This document shows, in pieces, positions 44,089-53,580 of a DNA stretch of 64,000 bases; positions within the stretch are counted from its first letter, which is position 1; the number at the start of each line of letters is the position of its first letter. This stretch comes from Lederbergia wuyishanensis. Lineage in GTDB: Bacteria; Bacillota; Bacilli; Bacillales; Bacillaceae_C. A program made the position numbers and the translations under genes. The stretch spans positions 124,001 to 188,000 of the forward strand of contig NZ_JALIRM010000012.1 of the NCBI RefSeq assembly GCF_022900255.1, given 5' to 3'. Under the pieces are notes generated by a model. It was not told the DNA's origin and ran no database searches. It saw only the letters and a program-made list of their open reading frames with translations.

Positions 44089-44102
44089 GGGGGAAAATAT
44101 AG

Positions 44103-44981
44103 ATGAAGGTAAGGAAAGCGATTATTCCTGCAGCTGGTCTAGGTACTAGGTTTCTTCCTGCAACAAAGGCAATGCCGAAAGAAATGTTGCCAATTGTAGA
44201 TAAACCTACAATTCAATATATAGTGGAAGAAGCAATCGAATCGGGAATAGAGGATATTATAATTGTTACGGGAAAAGGAAAGAGAGCCATTGAAGACCAC
44301 TTCGATCATTCTTTTGAGCTGGAACAAAATTTATTTGAAAAAGGGAAATTTGATCTGTTAAATGAGGTGCAAAGGTCTTCGCAATTAGTCGATATCCATT
44401 ATATTCGTCAAAAGGAACCAAAGGGCTTAGGTCACGCTATCTGGTGTGCACGGAAGTTTGTAGGAAATGAACCATTTGCCGTATTACTTGGGGATGATAT
44501 TGTTCAAGCAGAAAAGCCTTGTTTAAAGCAAATGATTGAACAATATGAAAGATATAACGCCTCTATACTTGGAGTCCAAACCGTTCCAAAAAATGAGGTT
44601 TCGAGATACGGTATTGTGAATGGAAAAATGATAGGTGAGCGTTTTTACAATGTTAATAACTTAATTGAAAAACCAAGTAGAGAGGAAGCTCCTTCTAATC
44701 TTGCTATTATGGGTAGGTATATTTTAAATCCAAGAATTTTTGAAGTATTGGCAACTCAAAAGCCGGGTGCTGGTGGAGAAATCCAATTAACAGATGCCAT
44801 TGCAGAACTTAATCATTATGAAGCAGTCTATGCCTATGATTTTAAAGGGACTAGGTATGATGTCGGAGATAAAATGGGTTTTATTAAAACGACTATTGAA
44901 TTTGCTTTACAAAGAGAAGATTTAAGAAAAGATGTTTTGGAATACTTAACAACTAGGCTCGATGGTCAATTAATTGGGTGA
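44103..44981 (+). CDS. galU: UTP-glucose-1-phosphate uridylyltransferase
   Basis: A 292-residue nucleotidyltransferase with the N-terminal signature [20 protein letters not shown], the substrate stretch [20 protein letters not shown] and LIEKPS later. It makes UDP-glucose from UTP and glucose-1-phosphate, supplying GalE and the glycosyltransferases of the cluster. GGGGG precedes the ATG. Bacillus genomes usually also carry gtaB elsewhere, so this may be a dedicated copy (inference). Confidence 0.93.
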   Translation: MKVRKAIIPAAGLGTRFLPATKAMPKEMLPIVDKPTIQYIVEEAIESGIEDIIIVTGKGKRAIEDHFDHSFELEQNLFEKGKFDLLNEVQRSSQLVDIHYIRQKEPKGLGHAIWCARKFVGNEPFAVLLGDDIVQAEKPCLKQMIEQYERYNASILGVQTVPKNEVSRYGIVNGKMIGERFYNVNNLIEKPSREEAPSNLAIMGRYILNPRIFEVLATQKPGAGGEIQLTDAIAELNHYEAVYAYDFKGTRYDVGDKMGFIKTTIEFALQREDLRKDVLEYLTTRLDGQLIG

Positions 44982-44986
44982 AAATA

Positions 44987-46135
44987 ATGAATAAAAAGGT
45001 GTTATTTTGCGCTACAATTGATGGACATTTTACCTCCTTCCATATTCCTTACTTAAAGTGGTTTAAGGAACAAGGGTGGGAAGTACATGTTGCCGCGGCG
45101 GGATATACTAACATCCCTTATGTAGATAAGAAATACAATATATCTATACAAAGATCACCAATGAAATATCAGAACATTAAAGCATATAAGGAATTAAAAA
45201 ATATCATTAATCAAAATCATTATGATATCATACATTGTCATACACCAATGGGTGGAGTATTAACTAGGTTAGCTGCAATAAAGGCAAGAAGGCAAGGAAC
45301 AAAAGTTATTTATACTGCACATGGGTTTCACTTTTGCAAAGGTGCTCCACTGATTAATTGGTTTCTTTATTATCCAATAGAAAAAACACTTGCGTATTTT
45401 ACGGATTGCTTATTGACTATAAACGAAGAGGATTTCGACTTAGCAAAAAAACATATAAAAGCTAAAAGAATTGAACATATTCACGGGGTTGGAGTGAATA
45501 CAGAACGATTCGCCCCGGTATTGGAATTTCATAAATCAGTATTAAGAGCACAGTATCATTATCAAAATGATGCTTTTTTATTGTTTTACGCAGCTGAATT
45601 TAATAAAAATAAAAACCAACAATTGTTAATTGAATCGCTGCCCTTAATAAAAAATCATGTTCCTAAAATAAAGTTATTATTTGCAGGTGATGGACCGCTG
45701 CTTGAGCATTGTAAACAGCTTACCAAACAACTTGAAGTTGAGGCATTAGTCGACTTCTTAGGAAAGCGCGACGACATCGATTTCCTGTTGAAAATGAGTG
45801 ATATTACAGCTGCTTCTAGCATCAGAGAGGGATTGCCAGTCAATGTTATGGAAGCAATGGCTTGTGGACTTCCTATTGTAGCGGTTGATAATCGGGGACA
45901 TCGGGAGCTCATTTCCCATAATATAAACGGCTGGCTAGTTGGAAAAAATAAAGTAGAAATGGCTAATAGAATTATTCAGCTTGCAAGTAATAAAGAGATT
46001 CGAAAACGCTTTGGAGCGCAAAGTAGAAAAATAATTGTTTCAAAATATAGCTTGAATAATGTATTGGAAGAAAAAAGAGTCATTTATAAAAATGTAATGA
46101 ATGAGGTGGAGGAAGTTCAGTGGGCGGTCCATTAA
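44987..46135 (+). CDS. epsD: Glycosyltransferase family 4 (EpsD-like)
   Basis: A 382-residue GT4 enzyme closely resembling EpsD, with the opening FCATIDGHFTSFHIPYLKWF, the His-rich HTPMGGVLTRLAA and the acceptor/donor E-x7-E motif in SSIREGLPVNVMEAMACG. It transfers a sugar from a nucleotide donor to the growing lipid-linked repeat at the cytoplasmic face. ATG 44987 is chosen over the GTG at 44978, which lies within the ribosome binding site GGGTG. It overlaps the next gene by 16 bases. Confidence 0.85.
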   Translation: MNKKVLFCATIDGHFTSFHIPYLKWFKEQGWEVHVAAAGYTNIPYVDKKYNISIQRSPMKYQNIKAYKELKNIINQNHYDIIHCHTPMGGVLTRLAAIKARRQGTKVIYTAHGFHFCKGAPLINWFLYYPIEKTLAYFTDCLLTINEEDFDLAKKHIKAKRIEHIHGVGVNTERFAPVLEFHKSVLRAQYHYQNDAFLLFYAAEFNKNKNQQLLIESLPLIKNHVPKIKLLFAGDGPLLEHCKQLTKQLEVEALVDFLGKRDDIDFLLKMSDITAASSIREGLPVNVMEAMACGLPIVAVDNRGHRELISHNINGWLVGKNKVEMANRIIQLASNKEIRKRFGAQSRKIIVSKYSLNNVLEEKRVIYKNVMNEVEEVQWAVH

Positions 46136-47271
46136 GGGTATTACATGTAGCGGTCAATATGAATCGAGGTGGAGCTGAAACTTTAATCATGAATTTATAC
46201 CGAAATATAGATAGATCCAAGATTCAATTTGATTTTTTGACATGTAAGCAAGGTGACTATGATAAGGAAATAATAAGCTTGGGAGGCAGAATTCATCGTA
46301 TTCCATACATTTCCGAGGTTGGCCACTTTAAATACAAAAAGGAGTTAAATCATTTTTTCTTAAAAAATAGTCAATATACAATTGTTCATTCCCATCTAGA
46401 TAAGATGAGTGGTTTTGTTTTAAATGCAGCCAAAAAGGCATGTATTCCAGTTAGAATATCTCATAGTCATAGTACAAGAAGTGAAGGAGGATATATCGCA
46501 CGATTATATAAATGGTTTTCAGGGAAGTTATTACAGAAAAGTGCTACTCATTTAATAGCATGTTCCGAGCATGCTGCTAAATGGTTATTCCCAAGAGATT
46601 ATAAAAATGCCAAGGTTTTAAAAAATGGCATTGATACTAGTAAGTTTGCTTTTTCAAAAGAGATGAGAAAGATAGTTAGAAAAGAATTAGAGATAGAAGA
46701 TAATTTCTTCGTAATTGGCCATGTCGGAAGATTTTCACATGTAAAAAATCATCGTTTATTAATTGAGGTATTTGCAAAACTTCATAAAAACAACCAAAAT
46801 TCTATTTTAATACTTGCTGGAGACGGACCATTAAAATCCTCTATTCAAAAAAGGGTTAAAGAATTGAATTTACATAAAAATGTTAAATTTATCGGAATCC
46901 GTAACGATATCGAAAGAATTCTTCAAGCCCTTGATGTATTTGTTTTTCCATCTTTTTATGAAGGTGTTCCTGTTTCATTAATTGAAGCTCAAGCTGCTGG
47001 ATTACCTTGTATTATCTCAGATCAAATTACTCGAGATATCGATTTAGACTTAAATTTAATAAATTTTGTCCCCTTAAATGATCCTATCATATGGGTTGAT
47101 AGGATAATGGAGAAGGTTTCAGTTATACAAAGAGCATCGTTTGACTCAAATGTTTTTTTGAATAAAGGATTTGATATTAAAAGTACAGCGAAACATATGA
47201 CAGACTACTATTTTAAATGTAATGAGGTGAGTACACTTGAAAATACTAACTATATTTACGCCGACATATAA
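46120..47271 (+). CDS. Glycosyltransferase family 4 (EpsF-like)
   Basis: A 383-residue GT4 enzyme. The EpsF-type opening RVLHVAVNMNRGGAETLIMN is followed by the IGHVGRFSHVKNH donor-domain start and FPSFYEGVPVSLIEAQAAG with E-x7-E. The GTG start at 46120 has GGAGG 7 bases upstream and lies within the end of the preceding gene. It is one of two EpsF-like paralogues in the window (the other at 49242), so repeat-unit assembly needs several similar linkages or one copy is specialised. Confidence 0.83.
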   Translation: MGGPLRVLHVAVNMNRGGAETLIMNLYRNIDRSKIQFDFLTCKQGDYDKEIISLGGRIHRIPYISEVGHFKYKKELNHFFLKNSQYTIVHSHLDKMSGFVLNAAKKACIPVRISHSHSTRSEGGYIARLYKWFSGKLLQKSATHLIACSEHAAKWLFPRDYKNAKVLKNGIDTSKFAFSKEMRKIVRKELEIEDNFFVIGHVGRFSHVKNHRLLIEVFAKLHKNNQNSILILAGDGPLKSSIQKRVKELNLHKNVKFIGIRNDIERILQALDVFVFPSFYEGVPVSLIEAQAAGLPCIISDQITRDIDLDLNLINFVPLNDPIIWVDRIMEKVSVIQRASFDSNVFLNKGFDIKSTAKHMTDYYFKCNEVSTLENTNYIYADI

Positions 47272-48130
47272 TCGAGCATATTGCTTAGAAGTCTGTTATA
47301 AAAGTCTAGTCAACCAAACTTGCAAGGATTTTAGCTGGTTAATCATTGATGATGGATCAACGGATAAGACTAAAGAATTAGTAGAATCATGGCAATACGA
47401 GGACCTCATTGAAATAGTTTACCATTGGCAGGAAAATAAAGGAATGCACGGGGCGCATAATACGGCTTATGAGATGATTCAAACAGAACTGAATGTTTGT
47501 ATAGATTCTGATGACTACATGCCGGAAAAAGCTGTTGAAAATATTGTTAATTTTTGGAGACTAAATGGTAACAAAAATGTGAGTGGGATAATTGGTCTCG
47601 ATTCATATTCTAATGGAAAAGTTATTGGAACCAAATTACCAACAAATATTAAAAGCTCCACATTGTTCGACCTTTACAATAAATATAGAGTAACTGGAGA
47701 TAAAAAACTTGTATATCGTACAGAATTGACAAAGATGTATCAGTACCCAGTATTTATAAATGAAAAATATGTAGGTCTCAATTACAAATATTATATGCTT
47801 GATAAGAATTTTGAATTACTCTTGATGAATGAAGTTCTATGTTGTGTAGAGTATCTTCCAGATGGTTCATCCCTAAATATGCTCCAGCAATATCGAAGAA
47901 ATCCCAAAGGATTCGCATTTTATCGAAAGGAATTAATGAATTTACCTTTTGCAACTACTTCATTTAAATTTAGGCAAGCCATCCATTTTGTATCTAGCAA
48001 TATGTTAATGAAAAATAATTTTTTAAAAGATTCCCCAAATAAGTGGATTACTATTTTGGCAAGTCCATTAGGGGTACTATTGTATTGTTTCATTTTACTT
48101 AAAACAAGAGGGAAAATTATGTTTAACTAA
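47237..48130 (+). CDS. Glycosyltransferase family 2
   Basis: A 297-residue GT-A fold enzyme: TPTYNRAYCLEVCYKSLVNQ at the start, SWLIIDDGSTDKTKELV with the nucleotide-binding Asp pair, and NVCIDSDDYM with the DxD motif. A hydrophobic C-terminus (ILASPLGVLLYCFILL) suggests membrane contact. TTG start with GAGGTGA 6 bases upstream; it overlaps the preceding gene by 35 bases, so it is translationally coupled. It does not clearly resemble the motility-clutch EpsE of B. subtilis. Confidence 0.82.
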   Translation: MKILTIFTPTYNRAYCLEVCYKSLVNQTCKDFSWLIIDDGSTDKTKELVESWQYEDLIEIVYHWQENKGMHGAHNTAYEMIQTELNVCIDSDDYMPEKAVENIVNFWRLNGNKNVSGIIGLDSYSNGKVIGTKLPTNIKSSTLFDLYNKYRVTGDKKLVYRTELTKMYQYPVFINEKYVGLNYKYYMLDKNFELLLMNEVLCCVEYLPDGSSLNMLQQYRRNPKGFAFYRKELMNLPFATTSFKFRQAIHFVSSNMLMKNNFLKDSPNKWITILASPLGVLLYCFILLKTRGKIMFN

Positions 48131-48157
48131 TTTAGTTTTATTAGGATGGTATAGCAA

Positions 48158-49231
48158 ATGACTATTTTATGGTTTAATCTTGCTATTGTATATATATGTG
48201 CTTTTTTTGCAAGATACTCATCTACTCCTTCATTATCTACTGGGGCAATAGTTCAATCAAAGCCTAATAAAATATTAGTGTTTTGCACAATGATAGTATT
48301 AGTTTTGGTTTCAGGTCTGAGATCAAATATTGGAGATACTTATTTTTATAAGCATGCATTTAAAATTAATGATTTCAGTTGGAGTGATTGGAAAAACCAA
48401 GAAAATATTGGCTTTTGGTTATTTCAAAAATTCTTGAAAAACTTTTCTGATGATCCGCAAATACTAATTTTTACAGCTGCTTTAATTACAAATATCTTAA
48501 TAATTCTTGTTTTATATAAATATTCAAAAATGATTGAATTAAGCATTTATGTTTATATTTGTGGAGGTTTATATTTAGTCTCAATGAATGGTATAAGGCA
48601 GGTAATGACTGCTACCATACTGTTCACGGCAACAAAATTTCTAATTGAAGGCAACTGGATTAAATATATTTTAATTGTTCTATTTGCATCATTGTTTCAT
48701 GAAAGCGCACTAATATTAATACCTATTTACTTTATAGTTAGATATAGAGCTTGGTCGAAAACTACCATGATTCTATTAAGTAGTTCCATTATCATTGTTA
48801 TAGGATATGAGTATTTTTCTTCATTTTTATTTGCGGCAATTGAGAAAACTCAATATGGCCATTATTCAGATTTCGATGAGGGAGGGGCAAATATAGTCAG
48901 AGTTGCCGTTCATGGAGTGCCTTTATTCATTGCATATCTTGGAAGGGAAAAACTAAGAACAATTTTTCCGAGCAGTGATTATATCGTTAATATGGCTCTA
49001 ATCGGTTTTATGTTTATGATTATCTCAACCCAAAATTGGATATTTGCCAGGTTTAGCATTTACTTTACTTTATATCAGTTAATTTTAATTTCTTGGATAG
49101 TATTACTATTTCGTAAACAGGATCAAAGGCTAATCTACTTTGCATTAGTGATTTGTTATTTACTTTATTTTTTTTATGAGAATGTCATGACGCTTAATAT
49201 AGTGTATAGAAGTAATTACTTCGGCAGTTAG
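48158..49231 (+). CDS. epsG: EpsG-family polysaccharide polymerase
   Basis: A 357-residue integral membrane protein with about nine or ten helices and the EpsG-family marker VLVSGLRSNIGDTYFYKHAF near residues 45-65, plus LFHESALILIPIYF, in which the His-Glu pair is conserved. The family is thought to polymerise lipid-linked repeat units (Wzy-like). AGGATGG precedes the ATG. Located among the glycosyltransferases as in B. subtilis epsG. Confidence 0.84.
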   Translation: MTILWFNLAIVYICAFFARYSSTPSLSTGAIVQSKPNKILVFCTMIVLVLVSGLRSNIGDTYFYKHAFKINDFSWSDWKNQENIGFWLFQKFLKNFSDDPQILIFTAALITNILIILVLYKYSKMIELSIYVYICGGLYLVSMNGIRQVMTATILFTATKFLIEGNWIKYILIVLFASLFHESALILIPIYFIVRYRAWSKTTMILLSSSIIIVIGYEYFSSFLFAAIEKTQYGHYSDFDEGGANIVRVAVHGVPLFIAYLGREKLRTIFPSSDYIVNMALIGFMFMIISTQNWIFARFSIYFTLYQLILISWIVLLFRKQDQRLIYFALVICYLLYFFYENVMTLNIVYRSNYFGS

Positions 49232-49241
49232 GAGAATATAA

Positions 49242-50366
49242 ATGGATGTACCAAAGAGGGTGTTGCATGTTGTCAGTTCGATGGATCGTGGCGGTGCAGA
49301 AACACTTATTATGAATGTTTATAGACATTTAGATCGTCAAAAAGTCCAATTTGATTTCATTACTCACAGTGATAAAACGGATGATTTTGATCAAGAAATT
49401 ATCGAATTAGGTGGAAATGTTTATAAGATTCCTAGTCTTGGAACATCGGGACCAATTCGCTATTTAAGAGATTTAATAAAAGTTATGTCTTTAAATAAAT
49501 ATGTTGCGGTACATGCACATACTGATTTTCAAAGCGGTTTTCCAGCTCTGGCGGCGAAAATATGCAAAATCAATCATAGAATCTGTCACTCACACAGTAA
49601 TAATTGGATGAAAAAAGGGTTTAAAGGATATGTAATATTAAAAGCACTTCAATTATTAATAAAAATTTCTGCAACAAAATTGTGTAGCTGTAGTGAAGAA
49701 GCAGCAACTTTTTTGTTCGGCAAACATTTTAATAAAGTAGAAATTCTAAAAAATGGAGTTAATATTAATGAATTTTTACAAGCTGAGACGGACAGCAGGG
49801 AGAGAGTTCTAGAAGAATTATCTATACCGTCTAGTTCTAAGATCATCGGTCATATTGGACGCTTTTCTGAATCAAAGAATCATCTATTCCTGTTAAAAGT
49901 GCTAAAAAAGATGATTAAGAGAGATCCTAATTTTATTGTACTCTTAGTTGGTGAAGGGCCTTTAAGACATACAATTGAATTGGAAGCGGAACGATTAAAC
50001 TTACAAAAGCATGTGAAATTTTTAGGAGTTAGATCTGATATCCCCAAATTAATGAAAACCTTCGATATCTTTCTATTTCCATCTAAATTTGAAGGATTCG
50101 GCATTGTTCTTTTGGAGGCTCAATGTGCTGGAACACCTTGCCTAGTAGCAAATAATGTTCCTAAAGCTACAGATATGGGACTAGGGCTCGTAACCTATTT
50201 ACCAATCGAGGATAGTGAAGATAAATGGTGTGATAGCTTGCTGCATTCTTTAAGCATTAAAAAGCCAAATAGAAACATCATTTTTAAAAATGTTTCAAAT
50301 CTCGGATTTGATATTAAAGACAATGTGAATGAATGGATAAAATTATACGGATTAGGTAGTACATGA
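49242..50366 (+). CDS. epsF: Glycosyltransferase family 4 (EpsF-like)
   Basis: A 374-residue GT4 enzyme beginning RVLHVVSSMDRGGAETLIMN and with FPSKFEGFGIVLLEAQCAG carrying E-x7-E. Its overall similarity to the protein at 46120 is high, so these are paralogues. Position directly after the EpsG-type polymerase differs from B. subtilis, where epsF precedes epsG. TAGGAG lies upstream of the ATG. Confidence 0.83.
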   Translation: MDVPKRVLHVVSSMDRGGAETLIMNVYRHLDRQKVQFDFITHSDKTDDFDQEIIELGGNVYKIPSLGTSGPIRYLRDLIKVMSLNKYVAVHAHTDFQSGFPALAAKICKINHRICHSHSNNWMKKGFKGYVILKALQLLIKISATKLCSCSEEAATFLFGKHFNKVEILKNGVNINEFLQAETDSRERVLEELSIPSSSKIIGHIGRFSESKNHLFLLKVLKKMIKRDPNFIVLLVGEGPLRHTIELEAERLNLQKHVKFLGVRSDIPKLMKTFDIFLFPSKFEGFGIVLLEAQCAGTPCLVANNVPKATDMGLGLVTYLPIEDSEDKWCDSLLHSLSIKKPNRNIIFKNVSNLGFDIKDNVNEWIKLYGLGST

Positions 50367-50382
50367 CGAGAGGTTAATAACA

Positions 50383-51582
50383 ATGAAGAAAAATATTCTT
50401 ATATCTTCCTTTGATCTGGGAGTAGGTGGTGTTGAGCGAAGTTTAATCGGATTATTACAAGCAATTGATTATAGTAAGTATGATGTCGATTTAATGCTTT
50501 TTAAACATGAAGGTGAGTTTCTTTCATTCTTACCACCAGGACCAAACTTATTAGGCGAAGTTCCCCAATATAGTACATTTAGAAAATCGATTAAAGAAAC
50601 GATTGAAGAAGGTCACTACAATATAGGGATTTCAAGAATACTAGCTAGAACTTTAAGCACTATGCAAGGAAAATTATTAAAAATAGACGAACCTGGATAT
50701 TTAAATATCCAATATGGTTGGGAAATGGCTCAAGCGTTTCTTCCAAAATTACATAAAGAATACGATGTGGCCATAGGATTCCTATGGCCACATCATTTTA
50801 TAGGGCGAAAAGTAAAAGCTAAGAAAAAAATTGGTTGGATTCATACAGATTATTCTAATATTCATGTAAATAAAAAGTTGGAAAATCGAATGTGGAATCA
50901 GTTAAATCAAATTGTGGCAGTTTCCGAAGATTGTTCGGAAACTTTTTTGAATTTCTTTCCTAATAATAGAGAAAAAACCGTTGTTATTGAAAACATTCTT
51001 TCACCAATAATTGTGCACGAACAAGCAAAAAGTGGGGAAGCACTAGAAATTGAAAAATCAACCGGCAAAACGGTAATAGTGACAGTTGGTCGACTCTCAC
51101 ATGCAAAAGGAATTGATCGGGCAATTAAAGCATGTAGTGAATTGTTAACAAAGGGATACGACATCACTTGGTATGTTATTGGATTTGGCCCGCTTGAAAA
51201 TGAACTTCATAAATCAATAAATGATTTAGGACTAAATCAGAGATTTTTTTTATTGGGCAAGAAGGTTAATCCATATCCATATATTAAAGCATGTGATATT
51301 TACGTTCAGCCTTCTAGATATGAAGGAAAAGCAGTAACCGTCCGTGAGGCACAAATTTTAGAAAAACCTGTAGTCATTACGAATTTTCCTACCGCACGAA
51401 GCCAAGCACAGGATGAATATGATGCATTGATTACACCCGATAATGTTGAAGGTATTGTAAATGGGGTTCAAAGATTAATTGACGATTTGGACTTAAAAGG
51501 GCAACTAATTTCAAATGTAAGCAAAAGTAATTATGGAAATGAAAAAGAAATTGAAAAGTTGTATCGATTAATCGGGGGGTAA
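50383..51582 (+). CDS. Glycosyltransferase family 4
   Basis: A 399-residue GT4 enzyme with the short opening NILISSFDLGVGGVERSLIG, the central WIHTDYSNIH and the donor motif QPSRYEGKAVTVREAQILE with E-x7-E. It belongs to a subgroup of three in this window (with those at 58450 and 61107), sharing the KVKAKKKIGWIHTDY-like segment and NPYPYIKACDIYVQPSRYE. GAGAGG precedes the ATG. Confidence 0.85.
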   Translation: MKKNILISSFDLGVGGVERSLIGLLQAIDYSKYDVDLMLFKHEGEFLSFLPPGPNLLGEVPQYSTFRKSIKETIEEGHYNIGISRILARTLSTMQGKLLKIDEPGYLNIQYGWEMAQAFLPKLHKEYDVAIGFLWPHHFIGRKVKAKKKIGWIHTDYSNIHVNKKLENRMWNQLNQIVAVSEDCSETFLNFFPNNREKTVVIENILSPIIVHEQAKSGEALEIEKSTGKTVIVTVGRLSHAKGIDRAIKACSELLTKGYDITWYVIGFGPLENELHKSINDLGLNQRFFLLGKKVNPYPYIKACDIYVQPSRYEGKAVTVREAQILEKPVVITNFPTARSQAQDEYDALITPDNVEGIVNGVQRLIDDLDLKGQLISNVSKSNYGNEKEIEKLYRLIGG

Positions 51583-51601
51583 AAAAAGGGGGGAGATTAA
51601 A

Positions 51602-52636
51602 ATGGCAGTACTAATCACAGGAGGGGCAGGCTATATAGGAAGTCACACATGTGTGGAGTTATTAAAAGCAGGTTATGACATTATCGTACTTGATAACTAC
51701 AAGAATAGTCATCCTGAGTCTCTCAACCGTGTAAGGCAAATTACGGGTAAAGACTTTAAAGTGTATCAATGTGATTTACTAGATGAAAAGACAATTGAAA
51801 AAGTGTTCGAGAAAAATAATATTAATGCAGTTATCCATTTTGCTGGTTTAAAAGCGGTAGGAGAATCGGTTCAAATTCCCCTTAAATACTATGAATGTAA
51901 TATACTTGGCACCGTGTATTTATGTAACGTTATGAAAAAGTATAATATTAAAAATCTAGTTTTTAGTTCATCGGCAACCGTATATGGAGTACCGGAAAGT
52001 ATTCCAATTTCTGAAGACTCACGGATAAAAGCAATGAGTCCCTATGGTCGAACGAAGCAAATGCTTGAAGACATATTACGTGATCTTTATACATCAGATC
52101 AGGACTGGAGTATTGCATTATTACGATATTTTAACCCAATCGGAGCCCATGAAAGTGGTCTAATTGGAGAAGCTCCTAGTGGAATCCCGAATAATTTAAT
52201 GCCTTATATCACTCAGGTTGCGATTGGAAACTTAGAGGAACTTACTATCTTTGGCAACAATTATCCAACAAAAGATGGTACGGGTGTAAGAGATTATATT
52301 CACGTAGTCGATCTAGCAAAAGGCCATTTAAAAGCATTAGAAAAAGTGTCCAAATCGACAGGAGTGGAAGCATATAATCTTGGAACTGGGAAAGGATATA
52401 GCGTCCTAGAAATAGTGGAGGCATTTGAAAAAGCTTCAAAAATCAAAATACCATATAAAATTACAGAACCTCGAAAAGGAGATATTGCCATTAGTTATGC
52501 AGACCCGTCTAAAGCGTTGAAGGAGCTAGGGTGGATTGCTGAAAAAGGTATCGAAGAAATGTGCATGGACTCTTGGCGATGGCAATGTAAAAATCCAAAT
52601 GGATACACAGTAAACCAAGAAGTTTTATCAAAATAA
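51602..52636 (+). CDS. galE: UDP-glucose 4-epimerase
   Basis: A 344-residue extended SDR with VLITGGAGYIGSHTCVELL at the N-terminus, SSSATVYG with the catalytic Ser, and SPYGRTKQMLE with the Tyr and Lys. It interconverts UDP-glucose and UDP-galactose (possibly the N-acetyl forms), supplying galactose residues for the polymer from the galU product. AGGGGGGAG precedes the ATG. Length is normal for GalE. Confidence 0.92.
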   Translation: MAVLITGGAGYIGSHTCVELLKAGYDIIVLDNYKNSHPESLNRVRQITGKDFKVYQCDLLDEKTIEKVFEKNNINAVIHFAGLKAVGESVQIPLKYYECNILGTVYLCNVMKKYNIKNLVFSSSATVYGVPESIPISEDSRIKAMSPYGRTKQMLEDILRDLYTSDQDWSIALLRYFNPIGAHESGLIGEAPSGIPNNLMPYITQVAIGNLEELTIFGNNYPTKDGTGVRDYIHVVDLAKGHLKALEKVSKSTGVEAYNLGTGKGYSVLEIVEAFEKASKIKIPYKITEPRKGDIAISYADPSKALKELGWIAEKGIEEMCMDSWRWQCKNPNGYTVNQEVLSK

Positions 52637-52674
52637 AAGATATAGCTAAGGAATAAAGTGAGGAAGATATAGAG

Positions 52675-52827
52675 ATGAGTTTGTGTGAAGGGGAGTTTCA
52701 AAAGCAATTCAGAGAATTGTTGGAAGATATATACACAAAGGGACAAGAAACCGAATCCTTATTATTTGAAGATGTTATGGATGAAATAGAAACAAAACTA
52801 ATAATGTTGCTAGAAATAGCAAATTAA
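52675..52827 (+). CDS. Small acidic protein, unknown function (50 aa)
   Basis: A short reading frame between galE and epsL: ATG with GTGAGGAAG about 9 bases upstream, then 50 codons, most of them helix-forming (QFRELLEDIYTKGQETES and FEDVMDEIETKLIMLLEIA). It has one Cys and is acidic. It is too short for a usual gene caller but the spacing and signal fit the operon. It does not resemble SinI by motif. A small regulatory or assembly peptide is possible, but nothing in the sequence proves it. Confidence 0.5.
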   Translation: MSLCEGEFQKQFRELLEDIYTKGQETESLLFEDVMDEIETKLIMLLEIAN

Positions 52828-52847
52828 TGGCTAGGAGTTGTGAATAG

Positions 52848-53459
52848 ATGAAAAGACTCTTAGATTTTTTATGTTCCGTATGTATGCTAATAACATTTTT
52901 TCCACTTATAATTTGCATTGGACTGCTAGTTAAAATGAAACTTGGCAGTCCTATTTTTTTTAAACAACAACGCCCAGGTTTAAATGGTAAACCATTTTAT
53001 TTATATAAGTTTCGTACAATGACCGATGAAATGGATGAAGATGGAAAACTTAAGCCGGATGTAATCAGATTGACTTCGTTTGGAAAGTTTTTAAGGAAAT
53101 ATAGTCTTGATGAGCTGCCACAACTTATTAATGTTTTAAAAGGTGAGTTAAGTTTAGTAGGTCCACGGCCTCTTTTAATGGAATATTTGTCATTGTATAC
53201 AGAAGAACAAGCAAAAAGGCATCTTGTTAAGCCTGGTATTACTGGATGGGCTCAAATAAACGGTCGAAATACAATAAGTTGGGAAAAGAAATTTGAATTA
53301 GATTTATGGTATGTCAACAATCAAACATTCCTTCTTGATATAAAGATATTATTTTTGACGATAAAAAAGGTTTTGTCTTCGGAAGGAATTAATCAAAGTG
53401 AACAAGTTACAATGGAAGGTTTCAAAGGAACAACATCGTTGGTAAAAGAGGGACAGTAA
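52848..53459 (+). CDS. epsL: Undecaprenyl-phosphate sugar phosphotransferase (EpsL-like)
   Basis: A 203-residue bacterial sugar transferase. One N-terminal helix (LLDFLCSVCMLITFFPLIIC) precedes the catalytic domain with PIFFKQQRPGLNGKPF, YKFRTM, SLDELPQLINVLKGELSLVG and PRPLL, all family signatures. It starts each repeat unit by moving a sugar phosphate onto undecaprenyl phosphate. Length matches EpsL. It is followed by a 121-base gap before epsN; no EpsM-type acetyltransferase is present there. Confidence 0.92.
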   Translation: MKRLLDFLCSVCMLITFFPLIICIGLLVKMKLGSPIFFKQQRPGLNGKPFYLYKFRTMTDEMDEDGKLKPDVIRLTSFGKFLRKYSLDELPQLINVLKGELSLVGPRPLLMEYLSLYTEEQAKRHLVKPGITGWAQINGRNTISWEKKFELDLWYVNNQTFLLDIKILFLTIKKVLSSEGINQSEQVTMEGFKGTTSLVKEGQ

Positions 53460-53580
53460 GAAACTTTAATTATTGAATAACTAAAAAAGATAAACAAAAT
53501 AGCCAATTGGAAATTTGAAAAATGTATTGAAAATTGATTCTCATAATTATAAGAATAAAACATAATTGGAGGAGGAATTG

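Noticed and set aside
52675-52827. The 50-codon peptide as SinI.
   Set aside because: It is acidic and helical, but the SinI motif that mimics the SinR C-terminal helices is not recognisable, so only an unknown small protein is annotated.
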